Part shown: in pieces, positions 16,687 to 25,610 of the stretch
Numbering within the stretch: position 1 is the stretch's first letter
How the letters are laid out: every line of letters begins with the position of its first letter
Source of the DNA: CALANV01 sp036381615
GTDB taxonomy: Bacteria; Pseudomonadota; Alphaproteobacteria; CACIAM-22H2
Assembly: GCA_036381615.1 (NCBI GenBank)
Contig: DASVCL010000052.1
Location: forward strand, 1 to 64,000
Length of the DNA stretch: 64,000 bases
Reading direction: 5' to 3'
Notes under the pieces: generated by a model
Databases searched by the model: none
What the model was told of the DNA's origin: nothing
What the model saw: the letters and a program-made list of their open reading frames with translations, nothing else
Program-made: the position numbers and the translations under genes

Positions 16687-18213
16687 ATGGGTGCTGCTCG
16701 GATCGCGCTTCTGGGCCTGCATCTGGAAAGCAATGGCTTTGCCCCGGTTGCGACCGAGAGCGATTTCCGCGAACTGTGCTACCTCGAAGGCGACGCGATC
16801 CTGACCGAGGCGCGCCGGCCGGCCCCGGCCATGCCTGCCGAGATGACCGGCTTCATCGCCGAAATGGACCGGTCCGGTAGCTGGACACCGGTGCCGATCC
16901 TGGTTGCGGGCGCCGAGCCGGGCGGACCCGTCGACCACGAGTTCCTGTTGCGCGTGCTCGCGGAGATGACCCGGCGGCTCAGCCTCGCAGGGCCGGTCGA
17001 TGCCGTCTACATCAGCAATCATGGCGGGATGGTTTCGACCGGGACGCCGGACCCGGACGGTCTTCTTTACAAGATGGTGCGCGATACGGTCGGCCCGCAT
17101 GTGCCGGTCGTGGCGACCGTCGACCTGCATGCCAACGTTTCCGAGACCATGGTCGACAGCGTCGACGTGCTGGTGTCGTACCGGACCAATCCGCATGTCG
17201 ACCAGGCCGCGCGCGGGGCCGAGGCGGCGCGGCTGATCCGCGAACTCCTCAGCGGCGTCAAGGCGCGCAGCGCGTTCATCCGATTGCCGTTGACGCCGGC
17301 GAGCGTGACCCTGCTCACGGCCGCCGGTCCCTATGCCGACCTGATCGATGAGGGCCAGCGCCGGATGAGCCCCGAGATCATGAACGTCTCGGTCGTCGGC
17401 GGATTCGTGTTCTCCGATACGCCGAAGAACGGGCTGTCCGTCGTCGTGACCGCGCGCAATGACGTCGCGCCGGCGCGGCGGCTGGCACTCGCGCTCGCGC
17501 GTCAGGCCTGGGCGGACCGCCATCGTTTCGTGCGGCGGCTGATGCCGCTGGAGGAGGCGGTACGGCTTGCGCTCGAGGTAGGTCGCGATCCGGCGAGGCC
17601 GGCCGTGATCTATGCCGATTCCGGCGACAATCCGGGCGGGGGCGGCCGCGGCAACACGACGTGGCTGCTGCAGGCGTTACATGATGCCGGCGCACGGGGC
17701 GTGATCCTGGGCGTGTTCGTGGACCCCGATCTCGCCGCCGAGGCGCATCGACACGGGCGCGGCGCGCGATTTCGCGCGGTCTTCAACCGCGCGGGCGAAA
17801 GCGAGTTCAGCCGGCGGTTCGAGGCGGACGCCGAGGTGCGCGCGCTGCATGACGGACGCTGCGTCGGCCGGCGCGGGCTGTGGGCCGGCAAAGCGCTCGA
17901 CCTCGGCGCCACGGCGGCGCTCGACCTCGGCGGCATTACGGTCGTGGTCGGAAGCCGCCGCAAGCAATGCGCCGATCCCGTGTTCTTCGAGATGCTGGGG
18001 ATCGACGTGGGCCTGGCGCGCACCGTGGTCGTGAAGTCGCGCGGCCATTTCCGGGCCGGCTTCGACGAATTCTTTCGGCCGGAGCAGGTGCATGAGGTCG
18101 ACACGCCGGGCCTGACCTCGCCGGTGCTCGACCGCATACCGTTCCGCCATCTGCCGCGACCCGTGTTCCCGCTCGACCCGCAGACGACTTGGCAAGAGCC
18201 CCCGTGGGCGTAA
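16687..18213 (+). CDS. M81-family metallopeptidase (MlrC-like)
   Basis: 508 aa, usual length for the family. N-terminal domain has SNHGGMVSTGTPDPDG and ATVDLHANVSETM, which carry the conserved metal-site His and Asp residues of MlrC (microcystinase C) proteins; the C-terminal MlrC domain begins near residue 300 (VIYADSGDNPGGGGRGN). MlrC finishes the breakdown of linearised microcystin, but most homologs in soil bacteria act on other peptides or modified amino acids. A GGAAGGGG lies upstream of ATG 16687. First gene of the rightward arm that includes the Dpp-type importer. Confidence 0.87.
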   Translation: MGAARIALLGLHLESNGFAPVATESDFRELCYLEGDAILTEARRPAPAMPAEMTGFIAEMDRSGSWTPVPILVAGAEPGGPVDHEFLLRVLAEMTRRLSLAGPVDAVYISNHGGMVSTGTPDPDGLLYKMVRDTVGPHVPVVATVDLHANVSETMVDSVDVLVSYRTNPHVDQAARGAEAARLIRELLSGVKARSAFIRLPLTPASVTLLTAAGPYADLIDEGQRRMSPEIMNVSVVGGFVFSDTPKNGLSVVVTARNDVAPARRLALALARQAWADRHRFVRRLMPLEEAVRLALEVGRDPARPAVIYADSGDNPGGGGRGNTTWLLQALHDAGARGVILGVFVDPDLAAEAHRHGRGARFRAVFNRAGESEFSRRFEADAEVRALHDGRCVGRRGLWAGKALDLGATAALDLGGITVVVGSRRKQCADPVFFEMLGIDVGLARTVVVKSRGHFRAGFDEFFRPEQVHEVDTPGLTSPVLDRIPFRHLPRPVFPLDPQTTWQEPPWA

Positions 18214-18327
18214 GCTGCAAGGCGTTCCGTATCGGTGGAGCCAATGGCCGAGCTGTGCGTTTATTCTCCGGTAACGCCGCGACCCAAGCTGTCGCGGCCC
18301 GACAGCCGGAAGGCCAGGGGCACGTCG

Positions 18328-18858
18328 ATGGAACTCAGCGAATACACGCTCCTCAACCGTCCGGCGCTGATGCTGTGCGTGCTCAGGACCGCCGCACACG
18401 GCGAGGTCGGCCTGGCGACGTGCCTCGAACGGCTGAAGCAGGACCTCGCCCGCGCGCAGGAACGTCCGCCCGAGAATCTTCAAGACATCACCGACGAGCT
18501 CGAACGTGTGATACGTCACTTCCTGGCGGCGCGCGTGCTGGTCCGGCGCGGTCAGGACCGTTTCGCGTTGACCGAGCGCGGCCGGCAGATCCTGGCCGCG
18601 TATCCGATGGGCATCGACGACACGATTCTCATGCAGTTTCCGGAATTCCGCGCCTATATCCGCCGGTTCGCGCACAACCGCACGCTGGACGACCCCCGAA
18701 CCGAAAGATACCAGGACGGTCGGGCCGCCTACCGGGCGGGCCGTCGGCTGGCCGACAATCCGTACCAGCCGGACTCGATCGATCACCTTGCCTGGGCGAA
18801 CGGCTGGTCCGAGGCGCGCGACGAGGAGCTCGCCCATCGACGCCGCTCGTCGCGATGA
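18328..18858 (+). CDS. Winged-helix protein with C-terminal RMF-like segment
   Basis: 176 aa from the ATG at 18328 (CAGGGG upstream). Residues about 1-100 look like an Mrr-type N-terminal winged helix (NRPALMLCVLRTA... RFALTERGRQIL). Residues about 125-165 carry the pattern of ribosome modulation factor and CrpP: GRAAYRAGRR, then DNPYQ, then WANGWSEA (Gly-x2-Ala-x2-Gly... Pro-Tyr... Trp-x2-Gly-Trp). I know this segment mainly as a stand-alone protein. In-frame starts at 18235 (GTG) and 18244 exist. Placed between the M81 peptidase and the ABC importer; role unknown. Confidence 0.65.
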   Translation: MELSEYTLLNRPALMLCVLRTAAHGEVGLATCLERLKQDLARAQERPPENLQDITDELERVIRHFLAARVLVRRGQDRFALTERGRQILAAYPMGIDDTILMQFPEFRAYIRRFAHNRTLDDPRTERYQDGRAAYRAGRRLADNPYQPDSIDHLAWANGWSEARDEELAHRRRSSR

Positions 18859-19054
18859 CGCAGGCGCCGTGCCGGGAACGTTCAGGCCGGGCCAGCTGCC
18901 TGAAACGGTTGGCAAAACCGGGTGGTCGGCTTGCGCCTGAGGTGAATTCCTGCGATGTTAGCGGCCGGGCGATGCCGACAACGTTCGGCTGATCGAGCGG
19001 ACCGGCCGGTTGCATGGTGCGTGTACCGGCCCAAGACGAACGGGGAGATGCAAA

Positions 19055-20626
19055 ATGGCGAAACGATGGCTGAAGGCCGCGCTCGGCGTATTCTTCGCGG
19101 GGATGGTGTGCCTGAGCGCCGCGGCCCAGGATCTGACGGTCGGCCTCGGCGCGAATGTCACGTCCATAGATCCGCACTTCCACAATCTGTCGCCGAACAG
19201 CAGCGTCGCTGCCCACATCTTCGACCGTCTGATCCACCAGGACGAGAAGCAGCGCCTCGTCCCCGGACTCGCCACCGAATGGAAGGCGATCGACGCCACC
19301 ACCTGGGAGTTCAAGCTGCGGAAAGGCGTCAAGTTCCATGACGGCAGCGAGTTCGGCGCGGAGGACGTCGTCGCCACGCTCAAGCGCGTGCCGTGGGTGC
19401 CGAACAGCCCATCATCGTTCAGCATCTACACGCGCGCGATCACCGAGACGACCATCGTCGATCCGTACACGATCCGCTTCAAGACCAAGGAGCCGTATCC
19501 GCTTCTTCCCGTCGACCTGTCGACGATCAACATCGTCTCGCGCAAGCACGAACAGTCCCCGACCGGCGACTTCAACGGCGGCAAGGCGGCGATCGGCACC
19601 GGCCCGTTCAAATTCGTCGAATACGTGCCCGGCGACCGCATCGTCCTCACGCGCAACGACGACTACTGGGGCGACAAGCCGCACTGGCAGAAGGTCACGC
19701 TCAAGCTGATCACCAACGGTGCAGCGCGGGTGAACGCGCTGCTCGCGGGCGACGTCCAGATCATCGATCAGGTGCCGACGGTCGACATCGCCAAGCTCAA
19801 GACCAATGCCGACATCAACCTGACGCGCATCGTCAGCAATCGCCTCATCTATCTCCACGTCGACAGCTTCCGCGACCAGTCGCCGTTCGCCACCGACAAG
19901 GCGGGCGCGGTGCTGCCGAACAATCCGCTCAAGGACAGGCGGGTCCGTCTTGCGATCTCGAAGGCGATCAACCGGCAGGCGATCGTCGAACGCATCATGG
20001 ACGGCGAGGCGATCCCGGCGGGCGGCCTCCTGCCCGAGGGCTTCTTCGGGGCGAGCCCGAAGCTGAAGGCCGAGGCCTTCGACCCGGAGGGTGCCAAGAA
20101 GCTGCTGACCGAGGCGGGATATCCCAACGGCTTCGGTCTCACGCTGCACGGGCCGAACGACCGCTATCCGAACGACGAGAAGATCATCCAGGCGATCGGG
20201 CCGATGCTGAGCCGCGTCGGCATCGACACCAAGGTGGTGAGCCTGCCGTGGGCGACGTTCGCCTCGCAGGGCAGCGCGCCCACCTATGCCTTCAGCCTGA
20301 TGCTGGTCGGCTGGGGTTCGGGCACGGGCGAGGTGTCGTCGCCGCTCCGCTCGCTGATCGCGACGGTCGCGCCGGGCCGCGGCGCGTCGAACCGCGGGCG
20401 CTACTCGAACCCGAAAGTCGATTCGCTGCTGCAGGAAGCGCTGAACACGGTTGATGACGAGAAGCGCGAGAAGCTTCTGCAGGAGGCGACGGAAGTGGCC
20501 ATGGCGGACCAGGCCATCATTCCGCTGCATTACCAGGTCAACGTGTGGGCGACGCGCAAGGGCCTGAGCTACACGCCGCGCGCGGACGAGTACACGCTTG
20601 CCCATTTCGTGCGGCCCGCGCGCTGA
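19055..20626 (+). CDS. Dpp/Opp-type ABC transporter substrate-binding protein
   Basis: 523 aa with a Sec signal peptide (MAKRWLKAALGVFFAG..., cleavage near SAAAQ) and the SBP_bac_5 fold (SIDPHFHNL, LVPGLATEWK, YWGDKPHW, LAISKAINRQAIVERI). It captures a peptide, opine or similar solute in the periplasm for the two permeases and two ATPases that follow. ATG 19055 has GGGGAG upstream. A strong hairpin follows the stop, probably stabilising this message so the binding protein is made in excess. Confidence 0.9.
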   Translation: MAKRWLKAALGVFFAGMVCLSAAAQDLTVGLGANVTSIDPHFHNLSPNSSVAAHIFDRLIHQDEKQRLVPGLATEWKAIDATTWEFKLRKGVKFHDGSEFGAEDVVATLKRVPWVPNSPSSFSIYTRAITETTIVDPYTIRFKTKEPYPLLPVDLSTINIVSRKHEQSPTGDFNGGKAAIGTGPFKFVEYVPGDRIVLTRNDDYWGDKPHWQKVTLKLITNGAARVNALLAGDVQIIDQVPTVDIAKLKTNADINLTRIVSNRLIYLHVDSFRDQSPFATDKAGAVLPNNPLKDRRVRLAISKAINRQAIVERIMDGEAIPAGGLLPEGFFGASPKLKAEAFDPEGAKKLLTEAGYPNGFGLTLHGPNDRYPNDEKIIQAIGPMLSRVGIDTKVVSLPWATFASQGSAPTYAFSLMLVGWGSGTGEVSSPLRSLIATVAPGRGASNRGRYSNPKVDSLLQEALNTVDDEKREKLLQEATEVAMADQAIIPLHYQVNVWATRKGLSYTPRADEYTLAHFVRPAR

Positions 20627-20667
20627 CGACATGGGCGGCGGGCGCGCCCGGCGCGCCCGCCCGGACC

Positions 20668-20701
20668 GCGGCCGCCGCTTCGCCGGCCGTGCGGCGGCCG
20701 C
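20668..20701 (+). repeat. Intercistronic hairpin after the binding-protein gene
   Basis: Perfect 11-bp arms GCGGCCGCCGC / GCGGCGGCCGC with a 12-base loop, preceded by further GC-rich self-complementary sequence (20640-20658). There is no T tract. It lies in the 100-bp gap between the substrate-binding protein and the first permease, where similar structures in other importers protect the upstream mRNA or partly terminate transcription. Confidence 0.65.
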
Positions 20702-20726
20702 CTAACCGCGGACGAGCGGGGTCGTC

Positions 20727-21704
20727 ATGACCGTCTTCATCATCCGGCGCGTGATGCAGAGCATTCTCGTGCTCTTCGTCATGTCGCTGCTGGTCTTCGT
20801 GGGCGTCTATGCGATCGGCAATCCCGTCGAGATCTTCGTCGCGGCGGATGCCGATCAGGCCGAACGCGCACGCGTGATCGCGGCGCTCGGCCTCGACAAG
20901 CCGCTCTGGGAGCAATACCTGCTGTTCATCCGCAACGCGGTACTGGGCGACCTCGGCAAGTCCTTCGTGTTCAACCAGCCGGCGCTTGGCCTGATCCTGC
21001 AGCGCATGCCGGCGACCCTCGAGCTCGCGGTCGCCGCCATGGTAATTGCGCTCGCGCTCGGCATCCCGCTCGGCATGTATGCCGGATTCAGACCGCAGTC
21101 GCGTGTCGCCAAGGCGATCATGGCGGGCTCGATCCTCGGCTTCAGCCTGCCGACGTTCTGGGTCGGCCTGATGCTGATCATGGTCTTTGCGGTCGAGCTC
21201 GGCTGGCTGCCGTCGACGGGGCGGGGTGCCACGGCGGAGGTCTTCGGCATCGAGACCAGCCTCGCCACCTGGGACGGGCTGAGTCACGTCCTGCTGCCGG
21301 CCCTCAATCTTGCGCTGTTCAAGCTGTCGCTGGTGATTCGTCTGACGCGGGCCGGCATGCGCGAGAACATGCTGATGGACTACGTCAAGTTCGCACGGGC
21401 GAAGGGCCTGACGATGCGGCGGGTCGTGTTCGTGCACGTCCTCAAGAACATCATGATCCCGATCGTCACCGTCGTCGGACTCGAACTCGGCTCGGTGATC
21501 GCCTTCGCGGTCGTCACCGAGACGGTGTTCGCATGGCCCGGCATGGGCAAGCTGATCATCGATTCGATCAACAATCTCGACCGCCCGGTCATCGTCGCCT
21601 ACATGCTGATCACCGTGACGATGTTCATCGTCATCAACCTGGTAGTGGACGTGCTCTACTCGGTGCTGGATCCGCGCGTCCGTCTCGCCGACATGAAGGG
21701 CTGA
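20727..21704 (+). CDS. Dpp/Opp-type ABC permease (DppB-like)
   Basis: 325 aa, six membrane helices, N-terminal MTVFIIRRVMQSILVLFVMSL as in DppB, and the cytoplasmic coupling loop DYVKFARAKGLTMRRVVFVH in the second half. Forms the channel with the DppC-like subunit. Six base pairs separate it from that gene. Confidence 0.9.
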   Translation: MTVFIIRRVMQSILVLFVMSLLVFVGVYAIGNPVEIFVAADADQAERARVIAALGLDKPLWEQYLLFIRNAVLGDLGKSFVFNQPALGLILQRMPATLELAVAAMVIALALGIPLGMYAGFRPQSRVAKAIMAGSILGFSLPTFWVGLMLIMVFAVELGWLPSTGRGATAEVFGIETSLATWDGLSHVLLPALNLALFKLSLVIRLTRAGMRENMLMDYVKFARAKGLTMRRVVFVHVLKNIMIPIVTVVGLELGSVIAFAVVTETVFAWPGMGKLIIDSINNLDRPVIVAYMLITVTMFIVINLVVDVLYSVLDPRVRLADMKG

Positions 21705-21709
21705 GCGGC

Positions 21710-22633
21710 ATGGCCACCGTCATCGATCGCGACGGAATCGAGACCGTCCCCACGGCCACGACGGAGGCGCCGCTCCGGCGCTTCGTCGCCGAATTCGCGG
21801 AGAGTCGGCTTGCGGTCGGGGGGCTCGCCGTGCTCGCGATGATCATCGTCGCGGCGCTCGCGGCGCCGCTGATCTCGCCGCAGGATCCGTACGACCTCAA
21901 CCAGCTCGACATCCTGGACGGCCGCCTGCCGCCCGGCACCGAGTCCGCGACCGGCTTCACCTTCTGGCTCGGCTCGGACGACCAGGGCCGGGACATGCTG
22001 TCGGCCATTCTCTACGGCCTGCGCATATCGCTGGGCGTCGGCGTGATGAGCGCCGTCATTGCCGTCGTCATCGGCACGGCCACCGGCCTTGCCGCCGCCT
22101 ATTTCGGCGGGCGCATCGACACGCTGATCATGCGCATCGTCGACATCCAGCTCAGCTTTCCGGCGATCCTGGTCGCGCTGATCCTGCTCGCGGTGCTGGG
22201 GCAGGGCACGGGCAAGATCATCGTCGCCCTCGTCACCGTGCAATGGGCGTACTATGCCCGCACCGTGCGCGGCACGGCGCTGGTCGAACGGCGCAAGGAG
22301 TATGTCGAGGCGGCGCGCTGCCTCGCGCTCGGTCATGCGCGCATCCTGTTCCGGCACCTGCTGCCCAACTGCCTGCCGCCGCTGATCGTCGTGGCCACCG
22401 TGCAGGTGGCGCACGCGATCGCACTCGAAGCGACGCTGTCGTTTCTCGGGATCGGCCTGCCCATCACCGAGCCGTCGCTCGGACTGCTGATCGCCAACGG
22501 CTACGAGTACATGATGTCGGGCAAGTACTGGATCAGTTTCTTCCCCGGCGTCGCGCTGCTGATCACCATCGTCAGCATCAACCTCGTCGGCGACCAGCTC
22601 CGCGACGTGCTCAACCCGCGGCTCCGGAAATAG
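21710..22633 (+). CDS. Dpp/Opp-type ABC permease (DppC-like)
   Basis: 307 aa. Soluble N-terminus then an OppC-type membrane region starting SRLAVGGLAVLAMII, extracellular DPYDLNQLD, and the coupling loop KEYVEAARCLALG. Starts at the ATG at 21710; the frame is open further upstream but only inside dppB-like coding sequence. Partner of the preceding permease. Confidence 0.9.
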   Translation: MATVIDRDGIETVPTATTEAPLRRFVAEFAESRLAVGGLAVLAMIIVAALAAPLISPQDPYDLNQLDILDGRLPPGTESATGFTFWLGSDDQGRDMLSAILYGLRISLGVGVMSAVIAVVIGTATGLAAAYFGGRIDTLIMRIVDIQLSFPAILVALILLAVLGQGTGKIIVALVTVQWAYYARTVRGTALVERRKEYVEAARCLALGHARILFRHLLPNCLPPLIVVATVQVAHAIALEATLSFLGIGLPITEPSLGLLIANGYEYMMSGKYWISFFPGVALLITIVSINLVGDQLRDVLNPRLRK

Positions 22634-22651
22634 GGGCAGGTACCGCGCGGC

Positions 22652-23632
22652 ATGAGCACGGCTCCGACCCTCGTCGTCGAAGACCTCAAGACCTGGTTCT
22701 ACACCAAGGCCGGGGTCGTGAAGGCCGTCGACGGCGTGAGCTTCCGGGTCGAGGCCGGCAAGATCCTCGGCCTCGTCGGCGAATCGGGGTCGGGAAAGAC
22801 GGTCACCGGATTCTCCATCATCGGTCTGGTCGATCCGCCGGGCCGGATCGAGGGCGGACGGATCCTGTTCAAGGGGAGGGATCTCGTCGGCCTGCCGGAA
22901 GACGAACTGCGCAAGCTGCGCGGATCGCGCATCGCCATGATCTTCCAGGACCCGATGATGACGCTCAATCCGGTCCTGCGCATCGAAACCCAGATGGTAG
23001 AGGCGGTGCGGGCGCACGCCGATGTCTCGGAGGCCGAGGCGCGCCAACGCGCCCGCGATGCGCTAGGGCAGGTCGGCATTCCGTCGCCCGAGGAGCGGCT
23101 CAAGGCCTATCCCCATCAGTTCTCGGGCGGCATGCGCCAGCGCGTCGCCATCGCCATCGCGCTCATCAACAAGCCGGACCTGATCATCGCCGACGAACCC
23201 ACCACCGCCCTCGACGTCACGATCCAGGCGCAGATTCTGTTCGAGGTGCAGAAGCTGTGTCGCCAGACCGGCACGGCGTTGATCTGGATCACTCACGATC
23301 TCTCCGTGGTCGCCTCGCTGGCTGACGAAGTGTGCGTGATGTACGCGGGCAAGATCGTCGAACAAGGATCGGTCGACGACGTGCTGGACCGGCCGGCGCA
23401 TCCGTATACGCACGGCCTGATGTGCTCGGTGCCGAGCAGCAACCGGCGCGGCACGCCGCTTCACCAGATTCCCGGCGTGATGCCGTCGCTGCTCGACCTG
23501 CCGTCGGGGTGCAGCTTCCGGCCGCGTTGTCCGCGCGCGGATGAGGCCTGTCTTGAACCCCCGCCCATGGCCCCGGTCGGCCCGGGTCGGCTCGCACGCT
23601 GTTTCCACCCGCTCTACGGCGAGGGGATATGA
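22652..23632 (+). CDS. Dpp/Opp-type ABC ATPase (DppD-like)
   Basis: 326 aa. Walker A GESGSGKT, signature SGGMRQR, Walker B LIIADEPTTALD, H-loop ITHDL. The C-terminal oligopeptide-transporter region has the cysteine motif CSFRPRCPRADEAC that holds an iron-sulfur cluster in some members. Its stop overlaps the next ATPase gene by 4 bp (ATGA). Confidence 0.92.
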   Translation: MSTAPTLVVEDLKTWFYTKAGVVKAVDGVSFRVEAGKILGLVGESGSGKTVTGFSIIGLVDPPGRIEGGRILFKGRDLVGLPEDELRKLRGSRIAMIFQDPMMTLNPVLRIETQMVEAVRAHADVSEAEARQRARDALGQVGIPSPEERLKAYPHQFSGGMRQRVAIAIALINKPDLIIADEPTTALDVTIQAQILFEVQKLCRQTGTALIWITHDLSVVASLADEVCVMYAGKIVEQGSVDDVLDRPAHPYTHGLMCSVPSSNRRGTPLHQIPGVMPSLLDLPSGCSFRPRCPRADEACLEPPPMAPVGPGRLARCFHPLYGEGI

Positions 23633-24654
23633 CGCGCGGAACCGATGCTGCGCCGACGGCCGGACCGCTCCTGGAACTCCGGGGCGTGTCGCGGCGGTTC
23701 GTGAGACGGCTCGATCTCGCGGCGAAGGTCGCCAACGCATTGGGCGCAGACGTCCGGGAGGAGGTCGTCCACGCCGTCAGCGACGTCGACCTCGTCGTGC
23801 GCGAGGGCGAGGTGCTGGGGCTGGTCGGCGAGTCCGGTTGCGGGAAGTCGACGCTCGGCCGCATCGTCGCCGGCATCCTGCCGCCGAGCGCGGGCATGGT
23901 CCTTTATCGCGGACGCGACGTGGCGCGGCTGAGCGGCGCGGAGGCCCGCGCGGTCGCCCTTGCCGTCCAGATGATCTTCCAGGATCCGTTCGCCTCGCTC
24001 AACCCGCGCCTGCGCGTGCGCGACATCATCGGCGAGGCGCCGGTCTATCATGGCCTCGTCAAACGCGCCGATCTCGACCGCTATGTCGACGAGATGATGC
24101 GACGCGTCGGACTGGACCCGAGCTACAAGCGGCGCTATCCGCACCAGTTCTCGGGCGGCCAGCGGCAGCGCATCGGCATCGCGCGGGCGCTCGCCGTCCG
24201 GCCGGAATTCATCGTCTGCGACGAGGCAGTCGCGGCCCTCGACGTTTCGATCCAGGCGCAGATCCTCAACCTGTTCATGCGCCTGCGCGAGGAGCTGAAG
24301 CTTACCTACCTGTTCATCAGCCACGACCTCGGCGTCGTACGCCATCTGTCCGATCGCGTCGCCATCATGTATCTCGGCCGCGTCGTCGAGGAGAGTCCGG
24401 CGGAGGCGCTGTTCGCGACGCCGAATCACCCATATACGGTGGCGCTGCTCGCCGAGGTGCCGCGGCTCGATACGCGCCGGCGGCAGTTCACGCCGGTGAA
24501 AGGCGAAATTCCGTCGCCGCTCGCGCCGCCGCCGGGATGCCACTTCCATCCGCGTTGCCCGCACGCGATGCCGCGATGCCGCGTCGAGGCGCCAGTCCTG
24601 AAGGAGATCGCGCCGGGACGCCGATCGGCCTGCCATCTCAACGACCAGCGGTAA
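23629..24654 (+). CDS. Dpp/Opp-type ABC ATPase (DppF-like)
   Basis: 341 aa. Walker A GESGCGKST, signature SGGQRQR, Walker B FIVCDEAVAALD, H-loop ISHDL and C-terminal CHFHPRCPHAMPRC. Walker B has Val-Ala in place of the usual Pro-Thr after the catalytic Glu, a common tolerated change in DppF. GAGGGG precedes the start codon, which lies in the ATGA overlap with the DppD-like gene. Confidence 0.92.
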   Translation: MTRGTDAAPTAGPLLELRGVSRRFVRRLDLAAKVANALGADVREEVVHAVSDVDLVVREGEVLGLVGESGCGKSTLGRIVAGILPPSAGMVLYRGRDVARLSGAEARAVALAVQMIFQDPFASLNPRLRVRDIIGEAPVYHGLVKRADLDRYVDEMMRRVGLDPSYKRRYPHQFSGGQRQRIGIARALAVRPEFIVCDEAVAALDVSIQAQILNLFMRLREELKLTYLFISHDLGVVRHLSDRVAIMYLGRVVEESPAEALFATPNHPYTVALLAEVPRLDTRRRQFTPVKGEIPSPLAPPPGCHFHPRCPHAMPRCRVEAPVLKEIAPGRRSACHLNDQR

Positions 24655-24681
24655 GCCGGGCAGCGACGGAGCCGCGCTTCC

Positions 24682-25569
24682 ATGGGTGTTCAAATGCCGA
24701 GCGAACGGAAGAAGGAAACGGTGATCCCGGGCGTACTTTACCGGCGCGATCCGCCGGGCGAGGTCATCCCGCTGGTGTTCGACTCCCCGCACAGCGGTGT
24801 CGGCTACCCGGCGGATTTCCGCTTCTCGGCGCCGCTCGAGATCGTGCGGACGGCGGAGGATACGCATGTCGACGAGCTGTTCGCGGGCGCACCGGCGCAC
24901 GGCGCGACGCTGCTCGCCGCGCTTTTTCCGCGCAGCTACATCGACGTCAACCGTCACGTCGACGACATCGATCCCGATCTGCTCGATGGCACATGGCCGG
25001 GCAAGATCGCGCCGGGCGAGAAGACGAGGCTGGGAATGGGGCTCATCCGGCGGCTCGCCAAGCCCGGCATCCCGATGTACGACCGCCGGCTGCCGGTGAG
25101 CGAGATTCGAGCGCGCATCGAAACCTATTACCTGCCGTACCATGACATGCTCGGGCGCATCATCGACGACCTGCACGCGCGGTTCGGGGCAGTCTGGCAC
25201 ATCAACTGCCACTCCATGGCCTCGACCGGCAGCGCGATGACGCCCGACGGCGCGGTCGAGCACGCCCAGTTCGTTCTGGGGGACCGCGACGGAACGACGT
25301 GCAGCCCTGCGCTCACGAAGCTGGTGGCCGATGCGCTCACCGAACTGGGCTACGAGGTCAGGATCAACGACCCCTACAAGGGCGCGGAGATCGTCCGCCG
25401 CTACGGCAATCCGGCGGCGCGACGCCACAGCCTCCAGATTGAGATCAATCGACGGCTCTACATGGACGAGAGAACGCGCGAGAAATCCGCGGGATTCGCG
25501 AAGCTGCAGGCCGATCTCACGCGCGTCGTGGCGCGCATTGCCGACTACGTCCGCGCGGCCGTTTCATAG
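24682..25569 (+). CDS. N-formylglutamate amidohydrolase family protein
   Basis: 295 aa. Carries the family motifs VFDSPHSGVGYP near the start, IDVNRHVDDIDP, and WHINCHSMAS, which provide the metal-binding His, Asp and Glu residues. The founding enzyme splits N-formylglutamate in histidine breakdown, but no other hut gene is here; being the last gene of the peptide importer operon suggests hydrolysis of a different N-acyl amino acid. ATG 24682 chosen; an in-frame ATG is at 24694. Confidence 0.87.
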   Translation: MGVQMPSERKKETVIPGVLYRRDPPGEVIPLVFDSPHSGVGYPADFRFSAPLEIVRTAEDTHVDELFAGAPAHGATLLAALFPRSYIDVNRHVDDIDPDLLDGTWPGKIAPGEKTRLGMGLIRRLAKPGIPMYDRRLPVSEIRARIETYYLPYHDMLGRIIDDLHARFGAVWHINCHSMASTGSAMTPDGAVEHAQFVLGDRDGTTCSPALTKLVADALTELGYEVRINDPYKGAEIVRRYGNPAARRHSLQIEINRRLYMDERTREKSAGFAKLQADLTRVVARIADYVRAAVS

Positions 25570-25591
25570 CGGCCCTTTCACTTTTGACCGG

Positions 25592-25610
25592 GCGTGCGAA
25601 ACCCGCACGC
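25592..25610. terminator. Hairpin between convergent operon end and nadK
   Basis: GCGTGCG / CGCACGC with a 5-base loop, at the end of the rightward importer operon and touching the stop codon of the leftward nadK. No clear T tract on either side; likely bidirectional terminator. Confidence 0.45.

Noticed and set aside
24682..25569. hutG of a histidine utilisation operon
   Set aside because: No hutH, hutU or hutI nearby; the gene ends a peptide importer operon, so only the family name is justified.
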